Positions 55,262 to 64,000 of a stretch of DNA of 64,000 nucleotides are shown here, piece after piece (position 1 is the first letter of the stretch; the number at the start of each line of letters is the position of its first letter). A program made the position numbers and the translations under genes. The DNA lies in contig NZ_LZZM01000043.1 in assembly GCF_002006345.1 (NCBI RefSeq), forward strand, positions 1 through 64,000, in the 5' to 3' direction. This stretch comes from Clostridium puniceum. GTDB lineage: Bacteria; Bacillota; Clostridia; Clostridiales; Clostridiaceae. The notes under the pieces are model-generated. The model was not told the DNA's origin and made no database searches. It saw nothing but the letters and a program-made list of their open reading frames with translations.

Positions 55262-56477
55262 CTTCATCCTCCAGTAACTCAAAGATATCACTAAAATTAC
55301 TGAATGGACCACTAAGCTCCTTAACTAAAGCTTTTTTATTTTTAACTGCTTCTATTTTTGCACCTGTATAATTTTTATTTACTATATAACTTACATTTTC
55401 TAATTTAACCATATTAATAAGAACTGGAGAATGTGTAGTTATTATTAATTGGATATTAGAAAATTGAGCGCCTATAAATTCTATTAGTTTCTTTAAAAGC
55501 TTAGGATGAATACAATTTTCAAGTTCTTCAATGGCAAGTACAGGATACTTATTTGAAACAAGACAAGTTAAAATATTAAGTACTATTAAAGTACCATCAG
55601 AAAGTTGATTAATATTATTTTCATAATCACTTAATGAACCATCATCATTTATATATTGAACTGTAATATATTTAAAAGCTCGACTACCCATTTTAATATC
55701 ATTGATTTTAATAGATAATTTCAAAATATCCGCTATAATTTCTTCAAAATATTGCTTTTCATCAGAATCTAAAATTTCTTCGATTTTATTTAGAATATCA
55801 ATAGTTGCAATTCTACCGTTTTTAATTACAGACATAGATTCTCTTTTTTCAAATGAAAATGTATCTCTTATTTCATTTGCTGAACTATATATAACTGGAG
55901 TTTTAGCAATAATAAAAACATCACTAATCCCCCTTTGAGCCTCATCTTCTAAACTTTCTTTTATATCACTAATTTTACTTATAAGGGTAAGAAGTGACTC
56001 CGTGTTATCTATTTTGCTAATTTTACTGCCTTTTATAACATCTACAGTTGTATCATTTCTTTCAAAAACTGTTTTCATAGAGCCAGTTTTTTTTGTATTT
56101 TTACATTTAAGATATTCCTTTATAATATGACCATTAGCCTTATGGAATGCTTCAACTGTTTTTATTTCTAAATAATATATATATTTAAAATACTCTTCGC
56201 CTATCTCATCTTGAAACTCTAATTCGAGAGAAATATTTGAGTTTTGCAAAAATGGAGTATAATCTGATGAAATTTTTCCTCTAAGTGACTCTCCACTAAA
56301 TATCTTTGTCTTAACATCATCACTTCCAGAAATTATATCATCAAGAAAAGAAAATATTTCAAGCAAATTAGATTTTCCACTATTATTTGCACCAATTAAA
56401 ACATTAAAATTATTCATATTATATGTGCAATCTAAAAGGTTTTTATAACCTTTTACTTTTATATTTGTTATTTTCAT
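55254..56477 (-). CDS. OLD/RecF-type AAA ATPase
   Basis: 407 residues, SMC/RecF-like ATPase (AAA_15/AAA_21). Walker A NVLIGANNSGKSNLLEI (about 25-41), a signature-like LSDGTLIVLNIL, Walker B PVLAIEELENCIHPKLL and the downstream switch ITTHSPVLINM. No nuclease domain is fused; the partner gene downstream supplies a TOPRIM-like protein. This two-gene layout is that of PARIS, AbiL and related phage-defence pairs. GAGGTG precedes ATG. Confidence 0.85.
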   Translation of the reverse strand: MKITNIKVKGYKNLLDCTYNMNNFNVLIGANNSGKSNLLEIFSFLDDIISGSDDVKTKIFSGESLRGKISSDYTPFLQNSNISLELEFQDEIGEEYFKYIYYLEIKTVEAFHKANGHIIKEYLKCKNTKKTGSMKTVFERNDTTVDVIKGSKISKIDNTESLLTLISKISDIKESLEDEAQRGISDVFIIAKTPVIYSSANEIRDTFSFEKRESMSVIKNGRIATIDILNKIEEILDSDEKQYFEEIIADILKLSIKINDIKMGSRAFKYITVQYINDDGSLSDYENNINQLSDGTLIVLNILTCLVSNKYPVLAIEELENCIHPKLLKKLIEFIGAQFSNIQLIITTHSPVLINMVKLENVSYIVNKNYTGAKIEAVKNKKALVKELSGPFSNFSDIFELLEDEDD

Positions 56478-56595
56478 AATACACCTCGTTTTTTATATTC
56501 ATTAATATCATTTATATGTATTATTGCCTTATTTTAATACTAATATACCATTATATAAGCCCCATTACAACATTTTGTATTCTGACTAAACTCTG

Positions 56596-56754
56596 TTATC
56601 AAGTGAAACTTAATTCAGGTGGAGTTTGATCTCCATATGAATCTTAGTTGAACTTATAACCTCAATGGTCACAATGTACCCTCTCCAGGAGCGTGTAGCC
56701 GTTATCTCTCACTTGAAGAAGGTTGGGGGGCTTACAGATCTAACTATCGGATAA
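56596..56754 (+). repeat. Conserved structured intergenic element, copy 2
   Basis: 159 bases, the second copy of the element at 25541-25692. It shares TATCAAGTGAAACTT, TTTGATC, CTTAGTTGAACTTATA, GGAGCGTG and the end CTATCGGATAA, and carries a ~7-base insertion in the middle. Here it lies in the opposite sense to both flanking genes, so it is not the leader of a neighbouring gene. Confidence 0.75.
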
Positions 56755-56771
56755 ATTTGAACTACATTAAA

Positions 56772-56814
56772 ATTAGGTTTATAAATTGAAATAAATTCAG
56801 TTTATAAACCTAAT
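56772..56814 (-). terminator. Terminator of the type I restriction operon
   Basis: ATTAGGTTTATAAA (56772-56785) and TTTATAAACCTAAT (56801-56814) form a perfect 14-base stem with a 15-base loop. The minus-strand tail TTTTAATG is moderately T-rich. About 50 bases after the metallopeptidase stop. Confidence 0.6.
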
Positions 56815-56863
56815 AATTTCCATATAAATTCAATTTAATATTGAGGTTTTAGCCTTTTTAAAT

Positions 56864-57571
56864 CTATTCTTCTATATAATCTAAAATTAGAGAATTCAAT
56901 TCTTCTTTAATTTTTCGCCAATTAGGTAAAAATTCATCCATATAACTTATAAAAATCTTATTATGACTTTTTTCTAACAAATGAACCAATTCATGAACTA
57001 TAATATATTCAAGACACTCTGGATGCTTTTTAACAAGCTGTAGATTAAGCCATATACGCTTATTTTTAATATTACATGTTCCCCAACGGGTTTTCATGTT
57101 TCTAACACCCCAATCGCTGGCAGTGACCCCTATAATATTCTGCCACTTTTCTAAAAGACTTGGTATTTCTTCTTTTATATTTTTACGATACCAACTATTA
57201 AGTACATTTTCACGTTGCTCTGTGGTACTTGCTTCACGTACTTGGAATGTTAATTTATTACCATTAATTTTCACATCATTATAAACATTAGAATATACTA
57301 CATCAAGACGATATCTCTTGCCCCAAAGATAAACACTTTCACCTGAAACATATTCACGCTTGCACTGTCTTAGTTGATTTTTATATTTTTCTTGTTGTTT
57401 TTTTATCCAACCAATCTTTGTAATAATAAATACTCTAATAGCATCATCATTCATGCTATTTGGAGCTGAAACTCTCACTCTTCCGTTTGGTGGTAATACT
57501 GATAAATGTAAATTCTTTATATTCTTCTTTTGTATTTCTAATTCTATATCGTTAATCCTTAAGTTTTTCAA
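56864..57571 (-). CDS. YgjP/DUF45-type zinc metallopeptidase in the restriction operon
   Basis: 235 residues. The C-terminal zinc motif HELVHLLEKSHNKIF (HExxH with a downstream His) and MKTRWGTCNIKNKRIWLNLQL are hallmarks of the YgjP-like family (formerly DUF45). The N-terminal half has SVLPPNGRVRVSAPNSM. The TTG start directly follows the hsdR stop and uses AAGGAG in hsdR. This family often sits beside hsdR in type I operons; its role there is not known, possibly turnover of the restriction complex. Confidence 0.9.
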   Translation of the reverse strand: MKNLRINDIELEIQKKNIKNLHLSVLPPNGRVRVSAPNSMNDDAIRVFIITKIGWIKKQQEKYKNQLRQCKREYVSGESVYLWGKRYRLDVVYSNVYNDVKINGNKLTFQVREASTTEQRENVLNSWYRKNIKEEIPSLLEKWQNIIGVTASDWGVRNMKTRWGTCNIKNKRIWLNLQLVKKHPECLEYIIVHELVHLLEKSHNKIFISYMDEFLPNWRKIKEELNSLILDYIEE

Positions 57572-60500
57572 TTAATACTCTCCTTGGTTTTCGGCGATTT
57601 TAAAAATTTCTTCTATTTTATCTTTATCATCACCAACACATGAATAAATTATTCCTTCTATTCTTCTTGATTTTGCAGGATCTCCCCTCCAACTATCTTG
57701 TCTCTCTGCTAATATTTTATAATGTAAATTTTTAGCCAGTTCTTCATTATGATCCAAATTATCATATAAAGCCATTAATGCCTTTGATGTTCTTATATTC
57801 TCTGGATAAGTCACATCATTTTCTTGTTTTTGAACTTTTCTGCTAAGATCAACTACTTTTTTAAGATACTCTTCATAACTGATAGATTCTCTTCTTCTTT
57901 CTTCTATTAGCTCATTTAATAGCATGGACATTTTTTCAAAGTATTTAGGGTTTGTTTCTGTCTTTTCAATTATCTTTCTTCTTACATTATTCTCAATAGT
58001 TTCTGCTGCTGATTCCTTATTCTCTTTTATACCATTAGGCAATTCATCTATAAAATCAACTCCACGCTGAACAATAACATCTATTAATGACATGTCTTCT
58101 AATGCAGATACTTTTCTAACTTCATCAGCATTTATATATGTATCAATTAAGTATCTCATATCTGGCTCATGTTTCTTAAGATCAATGTAATCACCACTAG
58201 AAACTTTTATTTCATCTCGAAGTTTTATATAATTTTCAACCTCTTTTTTCAGTGCTATAGCTTGTGCTGTATTTCCGTCTTTCATAATTTCTGGTGCTGT
58301 TTCTGAATACGCACGTATTAATAAAGATACAAATTTATATAAAGCTACCCTTTTATGTTCATTTTCTTTTAATTCATCTATATCGTCTATGTTAATTCCA
58401 CAGAAATACCTTTGACGTTCAAGTATTCCTTTTGGCATAGCTATAGGTTCACAAAGAGCAGTTAAGCTTTCCAGTATCTCTTCTAAATCATTCTTAGCTT
58501 CACTAAATCTATCTTTAAGTAGTCCTTCTACATCCTTCTTTTCATAATCTTTAAATGCATCTGTAGTATAATCTTTAACCGCTTTTTTAAGACTATTAAA
58601 TAAATCTCTATAATCTACAATATACCCATAATCCTTATCGTCTCCATCAAGTCTATTAACACGACATATAGCTTGGAATAAGCCATGATCCCTCATTTTC
58701 TTATCAATATATAAATAAGTGGCTTTAGGTGCATCAAATCCAGTTAAAAGCTTATCCACAACAATTAGTAATTTCATTTTTGAAGGTTCATTTATAAATT
58801 TTTCTTTTACGTCCTTTTCAAATGCTGCTTGTTCTTTACCATTAAGCATCTTTTCATATATAGCATTTTTATATTGCTTCTCTGTTTCACTTTCAATATC
58901 AACAGACTCACCTTTAATATCTGAAATACTTTGAGAATAAGAAGTTATAATAGCACACTTTTTAAGTCCAATTTGTTGAAAAATCTCATAGTACCTGCAT
59001 GCCTCATAAACATTTTTAGCAACAAGCATTGCATTTCCCCTGCCATTTTGCAACCTGACTTTAGTTGAAATATCATGGTAAATATCAACTGCAATTCTAT
59101 TTAAACGTGATTTGGAGCTAAAAACCTTTTGCATAGTTCCCCATTTTTGTTTTAATTGTGCTTTAGCAACATCTGTTAGCCCTCTTGTTTTAACATCAAA
59201 CCATTCGTCTATCTTTTCTTGGGATGTAATATCTTGATCTACATCTCTTGACTCATAGCGTAAATCTAAAACTACTTTATCTAAAACAGCTTCATTAAAT
59301 TTATAAGTATGAATAGGTAACCCAAATATTTCAGTACTTGATTTTTTATCTTTTTGCAAGATAGGAGTACCTGTAAACCCAATAAATATTGCATTAGGCA
59401 TAATAGCTTTCATTGCTGTATGAAGTTTACCAGATTGTGTTCTGTGACACTCATCAACAAAAACATATAAATCTCCCTTTGGTCTAAAATCTTTTGGTAA
59501 ACTTTGTTTTAACTCTTCTATATATTTGTCATAATCCTTATCTGAAACTTCTCCGCTATGTTTTCCAAATTTATGAATAAGTGAACAAATTATACTTGGA
59601 TTAACTTCATTTAAATTGTTAATTAAATCATTACCACTTTTAGTTCTATATATGTCTTCTTCCACGCCTTTATAGACTTTTTCTATTTGCTCATCAAGTT
59701 CTGTTCTATCAGTAATCACTAGAATGCGAGAGTCTTTCTTATTTTCCTTAATCCACTTAGTAAGCCATACCATTGTAAGACTTTTCCCAGAACCTTGAGT
59801 ATGCCAAATAATACCGCCCTCACGTTTCTTTATACGAAGTTGCGCTGCTTTAACTCCAAAATACTGATTTGGACGACAAGCTTTTTTAGTTCCCCTATCA
59901 AATACTATAAAATTATGAAGTAATTCAATAAATCTATTTTTTTCACATAAACTAATAATATTTTTATCTAATTTATAATCAACTGTATCACAAAGAGAAC
60001 GTATCTTTATGGAGGTTTCATCTAATGCCTTAATATCCTCTTTCCAAGAAAGATAATATTTTTCAGCAGTTTCTATAACCCCATAAGAAATTCCTTGACT
60101 ATCATTACCAGCCATTATAAGACCCATTGTAGAAAAGAACTGCTGAATAAAACGTTCTTTTTGATTATCAATATTTTGACGAATACCTTCGCTTACTGAA
60201 ACAGTACTTTTCTTAAGTTCCATAACACCAAGAGCAATACCATTTACATATAATACAAGATCAGGACGTTTTACATTACTTCCCTTTACAGTTACTTCCT
60301 CGGCAATATAAAAATCATTATTTTCAGGATTATTCCAATCAACAAGCATAACAGTTTTAGGAGATTCCCCAGGATTTTCACGTACCTTAACACCATAACG
60401 AAGTTTTGAATAAACTTCTTTATTAATTTCATATAACTCAGGTTGTTGATTCCCTGCAATATTTACAAATTCATTAACTGCCTTATTAATGAGATTAGAA

Positions 60501-60658
60501 GAATATCCTGCTTTATCAAGATATTTCCTAAGATATTCAACTTCAATATTACTATTTTCCCTATGATAAAAGTTTCCTAAATAGGTATAACCTAATTGAT
60601 CTTCAAAAAGGTCAATTACCCTCTTTTGTGTTAATATTTCTCTCTCCCCAATTTTCAT
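57572..60658 (-). CDS. hsdR: Type I restriction endonuclease subunit R
   Basis: 1028 residues. The N-terminal RecB-type nuclease site has PD...ELKK (RPDLVLYVNGIALGVMELKK, about 131-150). The superfamily 2 translocase carries Walker A TQGSGKS (about 287-293), DECH box at 402-405, FIGFTGTPIL (motif III) and QAICRVNR (motif VI). It translocates DNA from unmethylated HsdS sites and cuts at a distance. It starts 1 base after the hsdS stop region, with AAAGGAG upstream. Confidence 0.95.
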   Translation of the reverse strand: MKIGEREILTQKRVIDLFEDQLGYTYLGNFYHRENSNIEVEYLRKYLDKAGYSSNLINKAVNEFVNIAGNQQPELYEINKEVYSKLRYGVKVRENPGESPKTVMLVDWNNPENNDFYIAEEVTVKGSNVKRPDLVLYVNGIALGVMELKKSTVSVSEGIRQNIDNQKERFIQQFFSTMGLIMAGNDSQGISYGVIETAEKYYLSWKEDIKALDETSIKIRSLCDTVDYKLDKNIISLCEKNRFIELLHNFIVFDRGTKKACRPNQYFGVKAAQLRIKKREGGIIWHTQGSGKSLTMVWLTKWIKENKKDSRILVITDRTELDEQIEKVYKGVEEDIYRTKSGNDLINNLNEVNPSIICSLIHKFGKHSGEVSDKDYDKYIEELKQSLPKDFRPKGDLYVFVDECHRTQSGKLHTAMKAIMPNAIFIGFTGTPILQKDKKSSTEIFGLPIHTYKFNEAVLDKVVLDLRYESRDVDQDITSQEKIDEWFDVKTRGLTDVAKAQLKQKWGTMQKVFSSKSRLNRIAVDIYHDISTKVRLQNGRGNAMLVAKNVYEACRYYEIFQQIGLKKCAIITSYSQSISDIKGESVDIESETEKQYKNAIYEKMLNGKEQAAFEKDVKEKFINEPSKMKLLIVVDKLLTGFDAPKATYLYIDKKMRDHGLFQAICRVNRLDGDDKDYGYIVDYRDLFNSLKKAVKDYTTDAFKDYEKKDVEGLLKDRFSEAKNDLEEILESLTALCEPIAMPKGILERQRYFCGINIDDIDELKENEHKRVALYKFVSLLIRAYSETAPEIMKDGNTAQAIALKKEVENYIKLRDEIKVSSGDYIDLKKHEPDMRYLIDTYINADEVRKVSALEDMSLIDVIVQRGVDFIDELPNGIKENKESAAETIENNVRRKIIEKTETNPKYFEKMSMLLNELIEERRRESISYEEYLKKVVDLSRKVQKQENDVTYPENIRTSKALMALYDNLDHNEELAKNLHYKILAERQDSWRGDPAKSRRIEGIIYSCVGDDKDKIEEIFKIAENQGEY

Positions 60659-60659
60659 A

Positions 60660-61841
60660 CTAAATCAATCTCCTTTTCCCAGTAAGAAGTTCTTGCATCA
60701 TGCCTTGTTTTATATCTTTATATTTATTTAACTTTGCATTTAGTTTTTCTATTTCAGTGTCCATATCTGATAGAATTTGAGCTATGGCTGTTTGTTCATC
60801 TAGTGAAGGTTTATTAAACTCTATTGCTTCAATAGTTTTAGCACTTAAACTTGGTACACCAGACGCCTCATTATATTTAGCCCATTCTAACATGCAAAAC
60901 AGATAGTAAATATACTTAGCATTTACATTTTCATTTAATTTTGTATAAAAAAGAGTATCTATTGTCCAAAAAGGTGTATCCATATATTGCGGAACGTCAA
61001 TTGTGCCTTTTCTTCCAATTAACACTGATGGTTTATTATACAAATAGCTATTTGTTCTGCCGATTATACCCCCAGTGCCCAATATTGGATATTTACCATT
61101 GATATCAACAATATCATGTTGTAGTTTACCATGGCCTATTTTTAAAATATCACCCAGTCTAACTATAAACCATTTTTCACTAAATCCCTCAAGCCTTTTA
61201 TTCCCTGTAAGCAGCTCCTGCATTGCTCCTTGTTTAATGTTTTTCTTCTTGTAAATTAGCTTTTCAAGTGAAGATATAAGACTGTCAATGTCCGAAAGGA
61301 CATTCGCTACAACTATTTGTTCTTCTTTATTTTGTGGTATTATAATAGGCAACTTTTTAACTATTTTTCCTGTATAACTCTGTTGTTTTGTTCCCTGACA
61401 GTATTTTAACGCCAGATTTTCACCTTGAAATACATAATAATGATATAAGTATTTTGTATCTAATTTATCTGTTGAAAAAATAGCCATACAAGATTGATTA
61501 GTTGTAGCTTCTGTACCTAAAATACCACAACTACCTCTTGTTCCTGCCGCTTCTAATCCAGTAATGGCCATTAAAAATGTTCCAGGAGGTAAAATAGTTA
61601 AATTTGTTTTGTCTTTTGCATCTTTTGTTATTTTTTCTATGGTATCAAATATTATATTGTAGTTAAGTTCACCACTTGTAACCCACTTTATATCTCCATT
61701 AAAATATTCTGGTTTTGCTCTTGATGGAGTTGCTCCACTTGAAAAGCCTGTTGCAACATTTTCCCACTCCGTTACATCCCACTCTTCAGGAATCACCCCA
61801 ACCTCAGTTTTCTTATATCCCTCAGGTATATTTTCTACCAT
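60660..61841 (-). CDS. hsdS: Type I specificity subunit S
   Basis: 393 residues with two target recognition domains. TRD1 (about 20-175) opens EEWDVTEWENVATGFSSGATPSR; TRD2 (about 225-360) opens EKWFIVRLGDILKIGHGK. Each is followed by a conserved helical spacer ending in IKQGAMQELLTGNKRL and IKQGMMQELLTGKRRL. These repeats form the coiled coil that sets spacing between the two half-sites. It overlaps hsdM by 7 bases. It appears intact; no second hsdS fragment or recombinase is seen in the window. Confidence 0.94.
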   Translation of the reverse strand: MVENIPEGYKKTEVGVIPEEWDVTEWENVATGFSSGATPSRAKPEYFNGDIKWVTSGELNYNIIFDTIEKITKDAKDKTNLTILPPGTFLMAITGLEAAGTRGSCGILGTEATTNQSCMAIFSTDKLDTKYLYHYYVFQGENLALKYCQGTKQQSYTGKIVKKLPIIIPQNKEEQIVVANVLSDIDSLISSLEKLIYKKKNIKQGAMQELLTGNKRLEGFSEKWFIVRLGDILKIGHGKLQHDIVDINGKYPILGTGGIIGRTNSYLYNKPSVLIGRKGTIDVPQYMDTPFWTIDTLFYTKLNENVNAKYIYYLFCMLEWAKYNEASGVPSLSAKTIEAIEFNKPSLDEQTAIAQILSDMDTEIEKLNAKLNKYKDIKQGMMQELLTGKRRLI

Positions 61842-64000
61842 GCAAATCCCATCCTTTCCAAATGAGATTTCACCTTTGCTTCATATCCTTCTACTTCACT
61901 CTCACATTCTAACAATGTAGTTTCGTACCTCTCTGCAAGATCCGTTATAACAGTTGCTAGATTATGAGATACTGCTGAATATATAGCATCAATAATTTCA
62001 AAAATATACTTATTCCATTTCAATTCAACTATTATGCGTTTTATTTCTTCAATTGAAAGTTTTTCATACTGTGCTCTAACTTTTTTATTAAGTATTTCCT
62101 TAGAATCTTTGATTTTTTTATTATAATCAGATTCTTCATTTAACAATTTTTCATATTGTAGAAGTACTTCAAGTTCATCTGGTCCAGTTTTATCTTTTTT
62201 AAGTTCTTTAATTCTTGCTTTTAAATCTGCACTTTTAATTTTTCCATCATTAATAACTTCAGATAATAAGCCATCTTCGCCACTATGCTCTTCAAAGAAT
62301 TCTTCATAAGTTCTTATAATTTCATCTCTTGTATCTTCTAGTTTTTCTATATCACTTTGTTCTACTTTAAAGTATTCACTTATAATAAGGGTTTTAGGTA
62401 TAATTCTTCCTTCAAATCCCTTTTCCTTTGGCGTTCCTTTTTTAGGAGTAGTGTATTCTATATCAATTTCTCTTCCAGATTCCCATCCATCATAACAGAT
62501 TGCATAAACATCATCTTGCATTGTATTTTCCCAATAATTAAGAAGACATTCATATACATCATAGTTATCTATTAAAGATACTTTAGAGAAAATTTCTAAT
62601 ATATTTTCACCAATATCATTTATTAATTGTTTGGGCTTATCTCCATCTTTAAGATTATTTAATTTATCTTTATTTGAAGTTATCCACTTGTTTGCAGCAA
62701 TATGTACAGTATTTGCATGATTTATAAATTCTTCATGTTCAAATATAATATTCCTTATATCATCTTTTGCTATATTAAGTGTTGAAAATCCATCTCTATC
62801 ACTTTTTGAAAATAATACATCTTTAAGTGATGGATAAACAGACCAATATTTTTCAAGTTTATTAACATCTAAGTTTGGAATACCACCTTTTAAATGTGCT
62901 TCAATACTTTGAAGATCTTCTTGCTCACTACTGTCTATATAACGTGGTATATTTAAATTACAATCATTATCATTTTTTATTTCATCATATGATACTAATC
63001 TTGAATACTTAGGAATTTCTAATTGTTTATTAAAAACATCAACTATTTTATGAATATCCTGCTCTCGTAGTCTATTTTTATTTCCATCTTTAATAAATCC
63101 CTTGCTTGCATCTATCATAAATATACCTTTTCGCGCAGCAGCATTTTCTTTATCAAGAACTATAATGCAGGCTGGTATCCCTGTTCCATAAAAAAGGTTA
63201 GCTGGCAGCCCTATTATTCCCTTTATGTAACCACGTTCAATAATATTCTTTCTGATCGTTGCTTCTGCATTACCTCTAAATAAAACTCCATGTGGAAGAA
63301 TTATAGCACCTTTACCTGTTCTACTATTCATTGATTTAATTAAATGTAATAACCAAGCATAATCTCCATTTTTCTCAGGTGGAAGACCATAATCTTTAAA
63401 TCTACCATATAAATCATTATTTGAATCAAATCCAAGTCCCCATGCACTTAGAGAAAATGGTGGATTTGCAACGCAGAAATCAAAGCGTTTAAGTGAATTA
63501 CTATCTTTATCTCCATCTTTATATAAAGGGTGTGCAAGTGTGTTTTCTCTTGCTATTTTTCCGAGTCCTTTATTATGAATAGCTAAATTCATTTGTGCTA
63601 GACCTGCTGTTGGTACATCTTTTTCTTGACCATAGATTGTTATATTTACTGGTGCTTCATCTGCAGCACGAATAAGCAGTGAACCAGAACCACAAGCTGG
63701 ATCATATAAAGTTTGTGCTGAACTAGTCGCATTAGATATTCCTATAACCTTAGCCATTACTCTTGAAACTTCTGCAGGAGTATAAAATTGTCCTTTACTT
63801 TTTCCAGATTCTGTTGCAAATTTTTGCATTAAGAATTCATATGCATCACCTAAAATATCATCTCCACCTGCTCTATTCTTTTTGAAATCAAGTTTTGAAT
63901 TTTGAAATATACCAATAAGCTCTGTAAGCTTATCTACCATTTCTTTACCCTTACCTATTTTTTCTTCATCATTAAATTGTGCAACATCAATGATACCTTT
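61835..64000 (-). CDS. hsdM: Type I DNA methyltransferase subunit M (5' end beyond window)
   Basis: At least 721 residues are visible. SAM motif DPACGSGSLLIRA and catalytic NPPFSLS (N6-adenine methylase). The N-terminal segment GQFYTPAEVSRVMAKV is typical of HsdM. Although ATG at 63940 could start a frame, the reading frame continues without a stop to base 64000 with family-like residues (KGIIDVAQFNDEEKIGKGKE), so the gene begins beyond the window. The long C-terminal region (about 370-700) contains extra helices seen in larger HsdM proteins. First visible gene of the operon. Confidence 0.95.
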   Translation of the reverse strand, partial: KGIIDVAQFNDEEKIGKGKEMVDKLTELIGIFQNSKLDFKKNRAGGDDILGDAYEFLMQKFATESGKSKGQFYTPAEVSRVMAKVIGISNATSSAQTLYDPACGSGSLLIRAADEAPVNITIYGQEKDVPTAGLAQMNLAIHNKGLGKIARENTLAHPLYKDGDKDSNSLKRFDFCVANPPFSLSAWGLGFDSNNDLYGRFKDYGLPPEKNGDYAWLLHLIKSMNSRTGKGAIILPHGVLFRGNAEATIRKNIIERGYIKGIIGLPANLFYGTGIPACIIVLDKENAAARKGIFMIDASKGFIKDGNKNRLREQDIHKIVDVFNKQLEIPKYSRLVSYDEIKNDNDCNLNIPRYIDSSEQEDLQSIEAHLKGGIPNLDVNKLEKYWSVYPSLKDVLFSKSDRDGFSTLNIAKDDIRNIIFEHEEFINHANTVHIAANKWITSNKDKLNNLKDGDKPKQLINDIGENILEIFSKVSLIDNYDVYECLLNYWENTMQDDVYAICYDGWESGREIDIEYTTPKKGTPKEKGFEGRIIPKTLIISEYFKVEQSDIEKLEDTRDEIIRTYEEFFEEHSGEDGLLSEVINDGKIKSADLKARIKELKKDKTGPDELEVLLQYEKLLNEESDYNKKIKDSKEILNKKVRAQYEKLSIEEIKRIIVELKWNKYIFEIIDAIYSAVSHNLATVITDLAERYETTLLECESEVEGYEAKVKSHLERMGFAW

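Noticed and set aside
60660-61841. HsdS internal repeats as a phase-variable inversion system
   Set aside because: The IKQG...ELLTG repeats are the normal conserved spacer regions in direct orientation. No second hsdS fragment, inverted copy or recombinase gene is in the window.
63881-63940. ATG at 63940 as the true hsdM start
   Set aside because: No ribosome binding site precedes it and the frame stays open with HsdM-like residues up to the window edge, so the gene starts beyond it.

Overview
The window is AT-rich (coding, intergenic and codon usage all strongly A/T-biased), with strong AGGAGG-type ribosome binding sites. It carries sporulation-linked bofA, 4-hydroxybutyrate dehydrogenase and clostridial-type regulators. 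This fits a cluster I Clostridium, of the solventogenic C. beijerinckii type; that species-level guess is inference. Almost everything is on the minus strand. The left edge is the 5' end of a 16S rRNA gene reading out of the window, with its promoter and leader. The right edge is inside hsdM.

Layout. (1) 1-12 kb: rRNA promoter, tandem GNAT protein, tcdA, mtnN (plus strand), a dCache chemoreceptor, a ferredoxin-nitroreductase under a TetR gene with an overlapping double operator, then a sugar-type binding lipoprotein translationally coupled to a second chemoreceptor. A divergent region with overlapping sigma-A promoters and a strong terminator suggests a ~145-nt small RNA or attenuated leader. 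(2) 12.3-14.1 kb: a plus-strand pair of conserved proteins of unknown function (DUF6323/DUF6179-like). (3) 14-27 kb: a polyamine/GABA locus: 4-hydroxybutyrate dehydrogenase, putrescine aminotransferase, aminobutyraldehyde dehydrogenase, a D-aminoacylase-type amidohydrolase, PotDABC, a P-II-like protein, and two paralogous LuxR-type regulators near its ends. A DUF1874 protein of the cyclic-oligoadenylate ring nuclease/AcrIII-1 family sits inside it. (4) 27-33 kb: serA-DUF1015, a decayed GNAT pseudogene, M32 carboxypeptidase. (5) 32.8-45 kb: two complete oligopeptide ABC transporters with different gene orders. (6) 45-49 kb: small ORFs including a 59-residue Cys-rich protein, an M13 metallopeptidase and a choline-binding-repeat/SH3/CHAP cell-wall hydrolase. 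(7) 49.6-53.4 kb: the conserved dnaX-ybaB-recR-DUF2508-bofA block. (8) 53.5-64 kb: a defence-like island: a phage replisome-organizer-type protein, an OLD/AAA ATPase plus TOPRIM-like partner, and a type I restriction-modification operon hsdM-hsdS-hsdR-YgjP-type metallopeptidase.

How the genes work together. In region 3, PotDABC would import putrescine/spermidine, PatA would give 4-aminobutanal, the dehydrogenase would give GABA, and after a second transamination 4-hydroxybutyrate dehydrogenase would reduce succinate semialdehyde. This provides nitrogen and an electron sink.

Most notable non-coding finding: a ~155-nt element present twice (upstream of potD, and in the defence island), with conserved sequence blocks and compensatory changes in a hairpin. 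This suggests a structured RNA family or an RNA-like mobile repeat. No CRISPR array, tRNA or complete insertion sequence was seen.
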